A DNA stretch of 64,000 nt from Sedimentitalea sp039941015. GTDB lineage: Bacteria > Pseudomonadota > Alphaproteobacteria > Rhodobacterales > Rhodobacteraceae. The DNA lies in NCBI RefSeq assembly GCF_039941015.1, contig NZ_JBDVFI010000049.1, one strand, 5' to 3'. Positions 43,022 to 50,992 of the stretch are shown here, piece after piece. A program made the translations under genes and the position numbers. Under the pieces are notes generated by a model. That model was not told the origin of the DNA. It saw nothing but the letters and a program-made list of their open reading frames with translations, and searched no databases. Numbering within the stretch: the stretch's first letter is position 1; every line of letters starts with the position of its first letter.

Positions 43022-44245
43022 TCACACAGCCGTGTCCACACCGGTCAGGGCTGCGGCGAAATCCTCGGGATCAAAGGGCGCGAGGTCATCGATCTGTTCA
43101 CCGACGCCAATGGCGTGGATCGGCAGCCCGAACTTGTCCGCCAGTGCCACGAGAACACCGCCCTTGGCGGTGCCGTCCAGCTTGGTCATGACCAGACCCG
43201 ACACATCCGAAATATTGCGGAAGGTTTCCACCTGACTGAGCGCGTTCTGCCCGGTCGTCGCGTCGAGAACCAATAGCGTGTTGTGCGGCGCATCCGGGTC
43301 TTTCTTGCGGATCACGCGCACGATCTTGGCCAGTTCCTCCATCAGATCTGCGCGGTTCTGCAGCCGCCCGGCCGTGTCGATCATCAAGAGATCAGCCCCG
43401 TCTTCCTGCGCCTTGGTCATTGCATCAAACGCGAGGCTGGCAGGATCGGATCCTTCAGGCGCGGTCAGAACCGGCACACCTGCGCGGTCGCCCCAAACCT
43501 GTAATTGCTCGACCGCGGCGGCACGAAAGGTATCACCGGCGGCGATTACAACCGATTTTCCAGCTGCCTTGAACTGGCTGGCCAGTTTGCCAATGGTCGT
43601 GGTCTTGCCCGATCCATTCACACCGACCACCAGCACCACTTGCGGTCGCTTGGGATAAATCGGCAACGGACGTGCCACCGGTTCCATGATCCGTGCAATC
43701 TCGCTGGCGAGCAGTGACTTGATTTCGTCGGTCGAGAGCTTTTTGCCAAAACGGCCTTCGGCCATGTTGGCCGTGACACGCAGAGCAGTATCCACGCCCA
43801 TGTCGGCGCTGATCAACAGTTCTTCAAGCTGCTCCAGCATGTCATCGTCAAGCGCCCTGCGCACCACGGTTTTGGACTGTGAACGGCCCAGCAGTCGACC
43901 AAGCAGCCCCGGCGAGGGCACCGGCGCTTCCGGCGCTGGCTGCGGCGCTTCAACAGGCACGGGGGCAGGCATCGGATCAGACGGGATCGGTGCTGGATGA
44001 GGTTCCGGGATCTCTACGGGCTCAGGAACCGGCGCCGGAACGACATCGGGTTCGGGATCCTCGACCGGAGGCGCTGGCGCATCGGGCTCGGGCTGCGGCG
44101 GCGTTTCCACCGGCGTCGGGGCAGGATCGGGTGTCGGCGCGAGCGCTTCCACCTCGCCACCATCTTCGACGATCGCATCAAGCCCCTCTTCGATCTTTGA
44201 AGAGGATTTGAACAGCTTGTCCTTGAGCTTCTTGAAAAACGCCAT
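43022..44245 (-). CDS. ftsY: Signal recognition particle receptor FtsY
   Basis: GTPase that docks SRP-ribosome complexes at the membrane for co-translational insertion. The 407-residue protein starts with an amphipathic MAFFKKLKDKLFKSSSK, followed by a proline/glutamate-rich acidic A domain (about 30-115). The NG domain has P-loop GVNGSGKTTTIGKLA, DTFRAAAVEQL, DTAGRLQNRADLMEEL and TKLDGTAKGG. The ATG at 44245 is preferred to one four codons upstream because FtsY normally begins MxFF. It is at the head of no visible operon here. Confidence 0.97.
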   Translation of the reverse strand: MAFFKKLKDKLFKSSSKIEEGLDAIVEDGGEVEALAPTPDPAPTPVETPPQPEPDAPAPPVEDPEPDVVPAPVPEPVEIPEPHPAPIPSDPMPAPVPVEAPQPAPEAPVPSPGLLGRLLGRSQSKTVVRRALDDDMLEQLEELLISADMGVDTALRVTANMAEGRFGKKLSTDEIKSLLASEIARIMEPVARPLPIYPKRPQVVLVVGVNGSGKTTTIGKLASQFKAAGKSVVIAAGDTFRAAAVEQLQVWGDRAGVPVLTAPEGSDPASLAFDAMTKAQEDGADLLMIDTAGRLQNRADLMEELAKIVRVIRKKDPDAPHNTLLVLDATTGQNALSQVETFRNISDVSGLVMTKLDGTAKGGVLVALADKFGLPIHAIGVGEQIDDLAPFDPEDFAAALTGVDTAV

Positions 44246-44451
44246 GCCGGTCTCCACGCGGGTCTTTCCCCCACCTAATCAGGTTTGCGCCGGTTTGAAA
44301 GGGCGTCAGCCTTTGCCGCGGATTATGGAGGGAATGAACCTCGTTTGCGCACCCCCTGGTACAACCGCAATTTGACAGTTTCAGAACTGCGCGCGATGCT
44401 GCCGTCCGAACGCCCGGTCCCGGTTCAGAACAGAAAGCGTTGTTCCCAAAC

Positions 44452-45492
44452 ATGTTGCGGTTTTCACTGGCCAGTCTCAGCCCGATCGCGGTTCTGGTCG
44501 CGGCCTGTGTTTGGGGCAGCTTCTGGCCACTGGCGGCGTTTCTCTATGTGACCGCTTTCGTGATGGTTATGGATCGCCTGCCTGTCGCTCCTTTGCCGGC
44601 CAGCGGCAATGACCGAGCCGAACGGCTGGGTCTGGCGCTGAACATCTGTCTTGCCATTCTGCACGTGCCGCTGCTCCTGCTGGGCGTTTGGTCGATCGCA
44701 ACCCGGACAGAGCTGGGCGTCACACAAGGCGTGGTGCTAGGTTTGGCCCTCGGCCTCTATCTCGGGCAGGTGGCCAACTCCAACGCACACGAGTTGATCC
44801 ATCGACAAGAAAAATGGCCGCGACGATTGGGCAAGACCGTGTTCATCGCACTATTGTTCGGTCATCACTCCTCGGCCCACCCCAGAGTGCATCATGTTCA
44901 CGTCGCAACCGAAAACGACCCAAATTCGGCACGCACCGGCGAAGGGTTCTACCGGTTCTGGCCCCGCGCTTGGGTCGGGTCATTCCGGGCGGGTCTGGAG
45001 GCGGAAAATGTGGCGCGGACGCGCAAGGTTCCGGCTCCCTGCGCGTTAAACCACCCCTATGTCGCCTATTGCGGTGGAGCAGTCGCGATGCTGGCTCTCG
45101 CATATCTTATGGCCGGTATACGCGGCATTTGGGTCTTGCTCGCCATCTCCGGTTATGCACAGATGCAGCTACTACTCGCGGACTATGTCCAACATTACGG
45201 ACTGCGCCGTGGTCACCGACCTGACGGGCGGCGCGAACCGGCGGGGCCGCAGCATTCCTGGAACGCACCGCACTGGTACTCGGGTGCAATGATGCTGAAC
45301 GCACCGCGTCATTCGGACCACCACCAGCACCCTGCCCGCCATTTCGCAGCACTCGATCTGGATGCGGCGACCATGCCGATTTTGCCAAGGCCGATGCCGG
45401 TGATGGCCGCGTTGGCGCTGTTTCCCCCGATTTGGCGGCGCATCATGGACCCGCGCGTGGCAAAATGGCAGTCGGCTGCACCCTTGGATTAA
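44452..45492 (+). CDS. alkB: AlkB-type membrane di-iron hydroxylase (alkane 1-monooxygenase)
   Basis: Inner-membrane non-heme di-iron enzyme that hydroxylates terminal carbons of alkanes or fatty chains using O2 and electrons from rubredoxin. All eight-histidine-type boxes are present: H113-E-L-I-H117, H138-H139-S-S-A-H143...H147-H148-V-H150, and H287-S-D-H290-H291-Q-H293. The family motif related to NYxxHYGL appears as DYVQHYGLRR. The 346-residue length is slightly short of classic AlkB (about 400). No rubredoxin or regulator is adjacent. The ATG at 44452 was taken over a TTG at 44440. Confidence 0.9.
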   Translation: MLRFSLASLSPIAVLVAACVWGSFWPLAAFLYVTAFVMVMDRLPVAPLPASGNDRAERLGLALNICLAILHVPLLLLGVWSIATRTELGVTQGVVLGLALGLYLGQVANSNAHELIHRQEKWPRRLGKTVFIALLFGHHSSAHPRVHHVHVATENDPNSARTGEGFYRFWPRAWVGSFRAGLEAENVARTRKVPAPCALNHPYVAYCGGAVAMLALAYLMAGIRGIWVLLAISGYAQMQLLLADYVQHYGLRRGHRPDGRREPAGPQHSWNAPHWYSGAMMLNAPRHSDHHQHPARHFAALDLDAATMPILPRPMPVMAALALFPPIWRRIMDPRVAKWQSAAPLD

Positions 45493-45519
45493 ACCGCCCC
45501 GATCTGCCATTCTCACAGA

Positions 45520-45915
45520 ATGATGATACGCACCCTGATTCCCCTATGCCTGATTGCTGGTCCCGTGCTCGCGCAAAGCACCATGGATGCCGAGGCCTTT
45601 GACTCCTACACGCGAGGCAAGACCCTCTATTACGGCTACGAAGGCCAAGCCTATGGGGTTGAGCGTTACCTTGATGGACGACGGGTGATCTGGTCTTTTC
45701 TCGACGGCAATTGCAGAGAAGGCATCTGGTACGAAGAGGCGGGGCAGATTTGCTTTGTCTACGAGGATCGGCTGGATGCACAATGCTGGGCGTTCACAGA
45801 AACATCTCGCGGATTGGTTGCCCGGTTTGAGAACAGCCCGGACGAGACCGAACTGTACGAGGCGCAGGAAAACGATACCGAGATGCTATGCTATGGACCC
45901 GAAACAGGCGTTTGA
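45520..45915 (+). CDS. Secreted small protein of unknown function
   Basis: A 131-residue protein with a signal peptide (MMIRTLIPLCLIAGPVLAQ) and a mature domain containing four cysteines (GNC, QIC, AQC, MLC). The segment GRRVIWSFLDGNCREGIWYEEAGQICFVYE looks like a small beta-rich fold; similar periplasmic proteins occur in Rhodobacterales. No function can be given. It starts 27 bases after alkB on the same strand and might be co-transcribed. It converges on xseA. Confidence 0.8.
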   Translation: MMIRTLIPLCLIAGPVLAQSTMDAEAFDSYTRGKTLYYGYEGQAYGVERYLDGRRVIWSFLDGNCREGIWYEEAGQICFVYEDRLDAQCWAFTETSRGLVARFENSPDETELYEAQENDTEMLCYGPETGV

Positions 45916-45949
45916 CCGCAAGTTTCCGCCTTTGACGGCGTGACGCCGC

Positions 45950-47497
45950 TCAGAACAGGCTGCCCTGATCTGGTTTATCGGACGGTTTCGCGGCCTTGCG
46001 CGATGGCCCGTTGGCAACGGTAAGCCGCCCGTCAGCAAACTGGATCTCTAGCGAGGCGGATGTCGCGGCAACCTCGCGCGTGGTCACGACCTGTTCGTCG
46101 GCGCGCACGACGGCATAGCCTCGCTTCAGCGTGGATTCGTATCCCAATGTGGCCAGCAGCCGATCCATGCCATCCACCTGACTTTGCAAGCGCGCGGTGC
46201 GCGTGGTCGCGGCAATCGAAAGGCGGCGAATCAGCGTCTGGTAGCTCGCAGATTTCTGCTCGACCCGCGTCAAAAGCTGATTTGGGCGCAGCCTGGACGC
46301 AAGGTTGCCAAGTGCATCGTGCCGCCGCCGATTGGCGCGAGCCTGCGCCTGAGGCAGCGCCAGCGCACGTGCATCAAGGTCTTCGCGGTGGTTTCGCAAC
46401 ATCCGGCGCAACGCCGAAGGCCGCAAGCTGCCCGAGAGGTCGGCAAGTTTGATGCGCCGGGCCTGAACCGAACGGATGAGCGCCGAGTCAAGCCGGTCAC
46501 CGACCTGATCCAACCGCTGGCGCGGCGAATCCAACAACCCGTCAGGCCGAGGCAGCGCGCGGGCGACATCGGCAAGACGTTGACGCCGACGGGTAACGCC
46601 CTGGCTAACCGCACGGCTAAGGCGCGCGCCCTGCCCATCCATATGCGCCATGAGATCGAGCCGCACGGGCACCGCGAGTTCGGCCGCCGCCGTCGGGGTC
46701 GGGGCACGTTGATCCGATACAAAATCGATCAAGGTCGTATCGGTTTCATGACCGACCGCTGAGATCAGCGGGATCTCTGATGCTGCGGCCGCACGGGCCA
46801 CGATCTCTTCATTGAAGCCCCACAGGTCCTCGACCGAACCACCGCCGCGCGCCACGATCAGCAGATCGGGCCGTGGCAATGCGCCACCCGGTGTCAGACG
46901 GTTGAACCCTTCTATGGCGCGTGTGACCTCGGGTGCGCAGGCGGCGCCTTGCACAGCCACCGGCCAGATCAACACCTTGCGCGGAAACCGGTCACGCAAT
47001 CGATGGAGAATATCGCGAATCACCGCCCCGGAAGGCGAGGTGACAACCCCGATGACCTCGGGCAAATAGGGCAAGGGACGCTTGCGCGCCGGATCAAACA
47101 GCCCTTCTGCAGCCAGCTGTTTCTTGCGCTTTTCCAACAGCGCCATCAACGCGCCCTGCCCTGCCACCGCCACGTCATCGACGTTGAGATTGTATTTGGA
47201 TTGCCCGCCAAACGCAGTCATGCGGCCGGTCACAACCACTTCCAATCCCTCTTCCGGCACCACCGACAGTCCGGCGATCTGGCCCTTCCATGTGGTGCAG
47301 GCCAGCACCGAACGGTCATCCTTGACGTCAAAGTAGAGATGGCCGGACCGTGCCTTGAACACACGCCCGACCTCTCCCTTGACCCGGATGCGCCCAAACT
47401 CGCCCTCAAGCGTGCGTTTGACCGCACCCGAAAGCTCGGTAACCGAATATTCGGGCAGGTTCTGGCCCGGAAGCGGGTCGTCTATCAGTTCTGACAT
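45950..47497 (-). CDS. xseA: Exodeoxyribonuclease VII large subunit
   Basis: Large subunit of the single-strand-specific exonuclease VII of DNA repair. The 515-residue protein has an N-terminal OB fold (EYSVTELSGAVKRTLEGEFG...VKGEVGR) and a catalytic domain with GVVTSPSGAVIRDIL, RPDLLIVARGGGSVEDLWGFNEE, VARAAAASEIPLISAVGHETD and DFVSDQRAPTPTAAAE. Long helical repeats follow, and a beta-type C-terminus (GYAVVRADE). The ATG at 47497 gives the usual N-terminus; an upstream ATG at 47554 adds non-conserved residues. It is divergent from purD by 77 bases. Confidence 0.96.
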   Translation of the reverse strand: MSELIDDPLPGQNLPEYSVTELSGAVKRTLEGEFGRIRVKGEVGRVFKARSGHLYFDVKDDRSVLACTTWKGQIAGLSVVPEEGLEVVVTGRMTAFGGQSKYNLNVDDVAVAGQGALMALLEKRKKQLAAEGLFDPARKRPLPYLPEVIGVVTSPSGAVIRDILHRLRDRFPRKVLIWPVAVQGAACAPEVTRAIEGFNRLTPGGALPRPDLLIVARGGGSVEDLWGFNEEIVARAAAASEIPLISAVGHETDTTLIDFVSDQRAPTPTAAAELAVPVRLDLMAHMDGQGARLSRAVSQGVTRRRQRLADVARALPRPDGLLDSPRQRLDQVGDRLDSALIRSVQARRIKLADLSGSLRPSALRRMLRNHREDLDARALALPQAQARANRRRHDALGNLASRLRPNQLLTRVEQKSASYQTLIRRLSIAATTRTARLQSQVDGMDRLLATLGYESTLKRGYAVVRADEQVVTTREVAATSASLEIQFADGRLTVANGPSRKAAKPSDKPDQGSLF

Positions 47498-47574
47498 GAG
47501 GGTGCCTTGTTTCGCCTGTTCGCGCAGCTTAGAACGCGGGCGCAACAAGGCCAAGCAGATCGGAGCGCATTTTC

Positions 47575-48837
47575 ATGAACATCCTCATTCTCGGCGGCGG
47601 CGGACGCGAACACAGTCTGGCCTGGGCTGTGTTGCAGAACCCGAAATGCGACAAGCTGATCGTGGCACCGGGCAATGCCGGGATCGCTCAGATCGCCAGC
47701 TGCGCAGCGCTGGACATCGAAGATGCTGGCGCGGTTGTGACCTTTTCCGAAGAGAATGCAATCGATTTTGTGATCATCGGCCCCGAGGCCCCGCTGGCGG
47801 CTGGCGTGGCCGACCGGCTTCGCGAAGGTGGGTTTCTGGTCTTTGGACCTTCCGCAGCAGCGGCGCGGCTCGAAGCCTCCAAGAGCTTTACCAAGGAAAT
47901 CTGCGACGCCGCCAACGCTCCCACCGCCGCCTATGGGCACTTTACCGACGCTGATGCCGCCAAGGCCTATGTCCGCGCACAGGGCGCACCGATCGTGGTC
48001 AAGGCCGACGGTCTGGCCGCCGGCAAAGGCGTGATCGTCGCGATGGACGAAGCCGAGGCATTGGCCGCAATCGATGACATGTTCGGCGGTGCCTTTGGCG
48101 GTGCCGGAGCCGAAGTCGTCATCGAAGAGTTCATGGAGGGCGAAGAAGCATCGTTTTTCGTGCTCTGCGATGGCGAAACCGTGCTGCCCATCGGCACCGC
48201 GCAGGATCACAAACGTGTCGGCGAAGGCGATACCGGCCCCAATACCGGCGGCATGGGTGCCTATTCTCCCGCCCCCGTCATGACGGACGACATCACCGAA
48301 AAGGCATTGTCAGAAATCGTGCGCCCCACCATGGCCGAAATGGCGCGGCGCGAAATGCCTTATCAGGGCGTGCTCTATGTCGGGTTGATGATCAAGGACG
48401 GCCAGCCGCGTCTGGTGGAATACAACGTGCGTTTTGGGGATCCGGAATGCCAGGTCCTGATGATGCGCCTCGGTGCGCAGGCGATGGACCTGATGCATGC
48501 CGCAGCAGAAGCGCGCCTAGACAAGGCGCAGGTGCACTGGGCTGATGATCACGCAATGACGGTGGTCATGGCGGCCCAAGGCTATCCCGGCAGCTACCAA
48601 AAGGGCGATGTAATTGGCGGGCTTGACGGGCTACCCGAATCCAGCGCCCAGATGTGCTTTCACGCAGGCACCTCCGAACGCGATGGCAAGGTCACGGCCA
48701 GCGGTGGGCGGGTTCTGAACCTCACCGCCCGTGGCAGTTCGTTAGCCGAAGCCCGGCAACGGGTCTATGATATGGCCGACAACATCGACTGGCCGCAGGG
48801 CTTTTTCCGGCGCGACATTGGCTGGCGGGCCTTATAG
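47575..48837 (+). CDS. purD: Phosphoribosylamine-glycine ligase
   Basis: Second step of de novo purine synthesis, joining glycine to phosphoribosylamine with ATP. The 420-residue ATP-grasp protein has the N-terminal MNILILGGGGREHSLAW, the nucleotide loop VKADGLAAGKGVIVA, VVIEEFMEGEEASFFVLCDG, the conserved GPNTGGMGAYSPAP, and metal-binding VEYNVRFGDPECQ near the C-terminus. It is divergent from xseA, as often in this group. Confidence 0.98.
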   Translation: MNILILGGGGREHSLAWAVLQNPKCDKLIVAPGNAGIAQIASCAALDIEDAGAVVTFSEENAIDFVIIGPEAPLAAGVADRLREGGFLVFGPSAAAARLEASKSFTKEICDAANAPTAAYGHFTDADAAKAYVRAQGAPIVVKADGLAAGKGVIVAMDEAEALAAIDDMFGGAFGGAGAEVVIEEFMEGEEASFFVLCDGETVLPIGTAQDHKRVGEGDTGPNTGGMGAYSPAPVMTDDITEKALSEIVRPTMAEMARREMPYQGVLYVGLMIKDGQPRLVEYNVRFGDPECQVLMMRLGAQAMDLMHAAAEARLDKAQVHWADDHAMTVVMAAQGYPGSYQKGDVIGGLDGLPESSAQMCFHAGTSERDGKVTASGGRVLNLTARGSSLAEARQRVYDMADNIDWPQGFFRRDIGWRAL

Positions 48838-48849
48838 GACGGGCTCGCC

Positions 48850-49109
48850 CTAACCCTCTTCAGGCGTCTGGACGATAGCTACCGGACAGGATCCCCGCGA
48901 TCTGTCGATGCGGCGAACGGCGCGCTCGCCCTGCCACCCCGGAGGCAGCGTCAGGGACACAAAGCTGGAGTCGCGATAGCATCGGAAATCATCAACGGCG
49001 CGGCGGGCGGAACAAAGTCCTGCAAGAGAAGCTCGGCATCGCGATCGACAAAACGGGAAACACCAGTTTTAACTCCAGTAAGCGCTGCATACTTCACCGC
49101 CCTCTCCAC
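48850..49109 (-). pseudogene. Probable remnant of a degraded small gene
   Basis: Within the 428 bases between purD and the ferredoxin gene no intact gene is seen. On the minus strand, however, two open frames abut. One runs from a GTG near 49109 (ALTGVKTGVSRFVDRDAE and LLLQDFVPPAA). The other, without a start codon, runs to a TAG at 48850-48852 (RRAVDDFRCYRDSSFVSLTL, PPGWQGERAVRRIDRS). Joined by one frameshift in the GC-rich stretch near 49000 they would give a protein of about 85 residues. The family is not recognised, and chance open frames in GC-rich DNA are possible. Confidence 0.3.
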
Positions 49110-49265
49110 TTAATCAAGACAGCCCAGGCAGCAAGGCCGGTTTGTCAGTCGAAAAGGGTTCGCTCAGGTGCAAGCGACATCCGCAAGAAAGCGCCCAGAC
49201 AAGCAATGCGCGGCGTGTGGGCCGTTGCCACAGGCGGGCGGGTCGACGCCGCGCCCGGTCCGGTA

Positions 49266-49589
49266 TCATATCTGCTTTTCCGGCATTTGAACGATCAAAC
49301 CGTCCAGAGCATCCGTGACCTTGATCTGGCAGGTCAAACGCGAGCGTTCGGCATCAGGCTCATAAGCAAAGTCGAGCATATCTTCTTCCATGTCGTCCTT
49401 GGCCGGCAGCTTTTCCACCCAACCCTGATCGACATAAACATGGCAGGTCGAGCAGGCACAGGCCCCGCCGCAATCGGCTTCGATACCCGGAATATTATTG
49501 TCGCGTGCACCTTCCATCACGGTCAGCCCGTTGGCGACCTCGACCACATGCTCTTTGCCGCCATGCTCGATATATGTGATTTTTGCCAT
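49266..49589 (-). CDS. Adrenodoxin-type [2Fe-2S] ferredoxin
   Basis: A 107-residue electron carrier. The [2Fe-2S] ligands are C40, C46, C49 and C87 (DCGGACACSTC and RLTCQI), with an extra cysteine C44 inside the loop. The acidic helix DDMEEDMLDFAYE is the partner-binding region of adrenodoxin-type ferredoxins. This form serves iron-sulfur cluster assembly or cytochrome P450 systems; it matches the Rhodobacter ferredoxin VI type. No partner gene is next to it. Confidence 0.95.
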   Translation of the reverse strand: MAKITYIEHGGKEHVVEVANGLTVMEGARDNNIPGIEADCGGACACSTCHVYVDQGWVEKLPAKDDMEEDMLDFAYEPDAERSRLTCQIKVTDALDGLIVQMPEKQI

Positions 49590-49859
49590 GCCGTCCGGCT
49601 CCCCTGCGTGTCTCGAACCTCTCTTTAGTCAAGCAATTTGAGACACGCCAGCCGAATCTGCCCGCACGAGGTTCTTGATCGACCCGGATTCGCTTAAATT
49701 TCGCATTTTGATCTAACCGTGCGGGTCTCTGTTGGATCATTTCGACGCCACGAAACTCACGATCCCCTGCGCTCCCGGTCAGAAAACCACTTTTCCCGCT
49801 TTTGCCGGGGTCGTGAAATTTGCTAGTCTGCAGCCGGAGAGAGCAAAGGGGACATAAGT

Positions 49860-50534
49860 ATGGCATCGCAACGCCTGCCCGAGATCGGATTCCTGTCGGA
49901 TGTATCCGCCGGGCTCCGAAAAATGCTGTCCGAGCAGGCGACCGAGATCAAACTGGCGCCGGGGGATACGCTGTTTGAGCAGGGCGACGAGGGCGATGCG
50001 CTCTATGCGATCATCAAGGGGGCCGTGGAATTCAGCGTGCTCGCGGCGGATGGGCGCAAGCTGACGCTCGAAATGATGCGGCGCGGCGAGTTGTTTGGCG
50101 AAATTTCCCTGTTTGATCCCGGTGCCCGCACTGCTACCGCCACCGCTGTCGAAGACGCGCTGCTGTGGCGTGTGCGCCATGCGGATGTGCTCAAGCAAAT
50201 TCGCAGGCAACCTGAACTCGCCGTCGACATGATCCACCTTGCGGGTCAGCGCATGCGGTGGATGGGACGTCAGTTGAACGAACAGGTTTTCCTACCTCTG
50301 CCGACCCGGCTGGCCTGCAAGATTCTTCATCTGGCCCCCGGGGAAACGATCACGCCCTGCAAACTCGACCTGTCTCAGGCAGAGCTTGCGGAGTTCGTCG
50401 GCGCAACGCGCGAAGCGGTCTCCAAGATCCTGTCGATCTGGAAACGCGACGGTATCATCAAGGGCGCGCGCGGTGGTCTGGTGATCCAGGACTGGGAAGG
50501 TCTGTCGCGGCTGGCCGAACCCGGCCGGATCTGA
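49860..50534 (+). CDS. Crp/Fnr-family transcriptional regulator (no Fe-S cysteines)
   Basis: The 224-residue protein has an N-terminal cyclic-nucleotide-type beta-roll (APGDTLFEQGDEGDALYAIIKG...GELFGEISLFDPGARTATATA), a long dimer helix, and a C-terminal winged helix with DLSQAELAEFVGATREAVSKIL as recognition region. The N-terminal cysteines of oxygen-sensing FNR are absent, so it is not the protein predicted to read the FNR box upstream of ctaD. The beta-roll arginine-serine cAMP pattern appears as PGARTATA, with T in place of S, so cAMP binding is uncertain. The target is unknown. Confidence 0.92.
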   Translation: MASQRLPEIGFLSDVSAGLRKMLSEQATEIKLAPGDTLFEQGDEGDALYAIIKGAVEFSVLAADGRKLTLEMMRRGELFGEISLFDPGARTATATAVEDALLWRVRHADVLKQIRRQPELAVDMIHLAGQRMRWMGRQLNEQVFLPLPTRLACKILHLAPGETITPCKLDLSQAELAEFVGATREAVSKILSIWKRDGIIKGARGGLVIQDWEGLSRLAEPGRI

Positions 50535-50697
50535 ACCGGGTGCAGGGTCTTGCGACCCATGCGAAAAAATTCTGACAATTTGTGCTTTTTAGCTCTGCTA
50601 TGTGTGCTGGTTCACATACGGCGAGGCGATTCTCGGGCAAAAAGGGTGTACGAAAAGCGCAACGCCTCTGGCACAGTTAGAAATGAAAGGAGCTACA

Positions 50698-50853
50698 ATG
50701 ACACGCCGTCCCCTAACGCTCCGAAATCGTGCCTGTTCCTCCGTCCCCAAACATCTTTCCCCAATGGGACATTTAGTCAGTTTTTTTGTTTCTCTCGGTA
50801 ACCAGTTCCATCGTGTCCAGCTGCGCTTGCATTCCCGGGACAGGTGGCCCTGA
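50698..50853 (+). CDS. Possible 51-residue basic small protein
   Basis: An ATG at 50698, preceded at ideal distance by AAAGGAG, opens a 51-codon frame ending at 50853. Its product is rich in Arg and His (MTRRPLTLRNRACSS at the start, FHRVQLRLHSRDRWP at the end) and has no recognised domain. It lies 163 bases after the Crp-type gene and is followed by a hairpin and a strong terminator. It could be a real small protein upstream of a small RNA or a leader peptide. A competing 37-codon frame on the other strand also has a GGAGGAG upstream. Confidence 0.4.
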   Translation: MTRRPLTLRNRACSSVPKHLSPMGHLVSFFVSLGNQFHRVQLRLHSRDRWP

Positions 50854-50875
50854 CCATCTGTTCCCCCAGTTTCCA

Positions 50876-50915
50876 GGGCCGGCCATTTCCCTGTGTGCTC
50901 CTCCCTTACCGGCCC
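50876..50915 (+). ncRNA. Hairpin with CUCCUCCC loop, candidate small RNA
   Basis: GGGCCGG (50876-50882) pairs perfectly with CCGGCCC (50909-50915). The 26-base loop contains CUCCUCCC (50898-50905), which is complementary to ribosome-binding sites. It is followed 6 bases later by the terminator hairpin at 50922-50953. Small RNAs with CCUCCUCCC loops (CcsR type) are known in Rhodobacter, downstream of a small protein gene. Here the resemblance is in layout and motif, not in demonstrated homology. Confidence 0.4.
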
Positions 50916-50921
50916 CCGGAA

Positions 50922-50953
50922 AAAGAGCCATGCGTGCAAACGCATGGCTCTTT
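50922..50953. terminator. Strong bidirectional terminator before degP 3' end
   Basis: AAAGAGCCATGCGT (50922-50935) and ACGCATGGCTCTTT (50940-50953) form a perfect 14-bp stem with a GCAA tetraloop. An A-run before and a T-run after allow termination in either direction. It serves degP from the minus strand and whatever is made from 50535-50915 on the plus strand. Confidence 0.88.
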
Positions 50954-50992
50954 GCCGTTTCATCGTGTTTTCGCGGTGAATGCCGGCGGATC

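Noticed and set aside
49206..49628. Open frame antisense to the ferredoxin gene
   Set aside because: The minus strand carries all four Fe-S cysteines; the plus-strand frame has no family features.
49860..50534. Crp-type regulator taken as FNR itself
   Set aside because: The N-terminal cysteine cluster that binds the oxygen-sensing Fe-S centre is missing.
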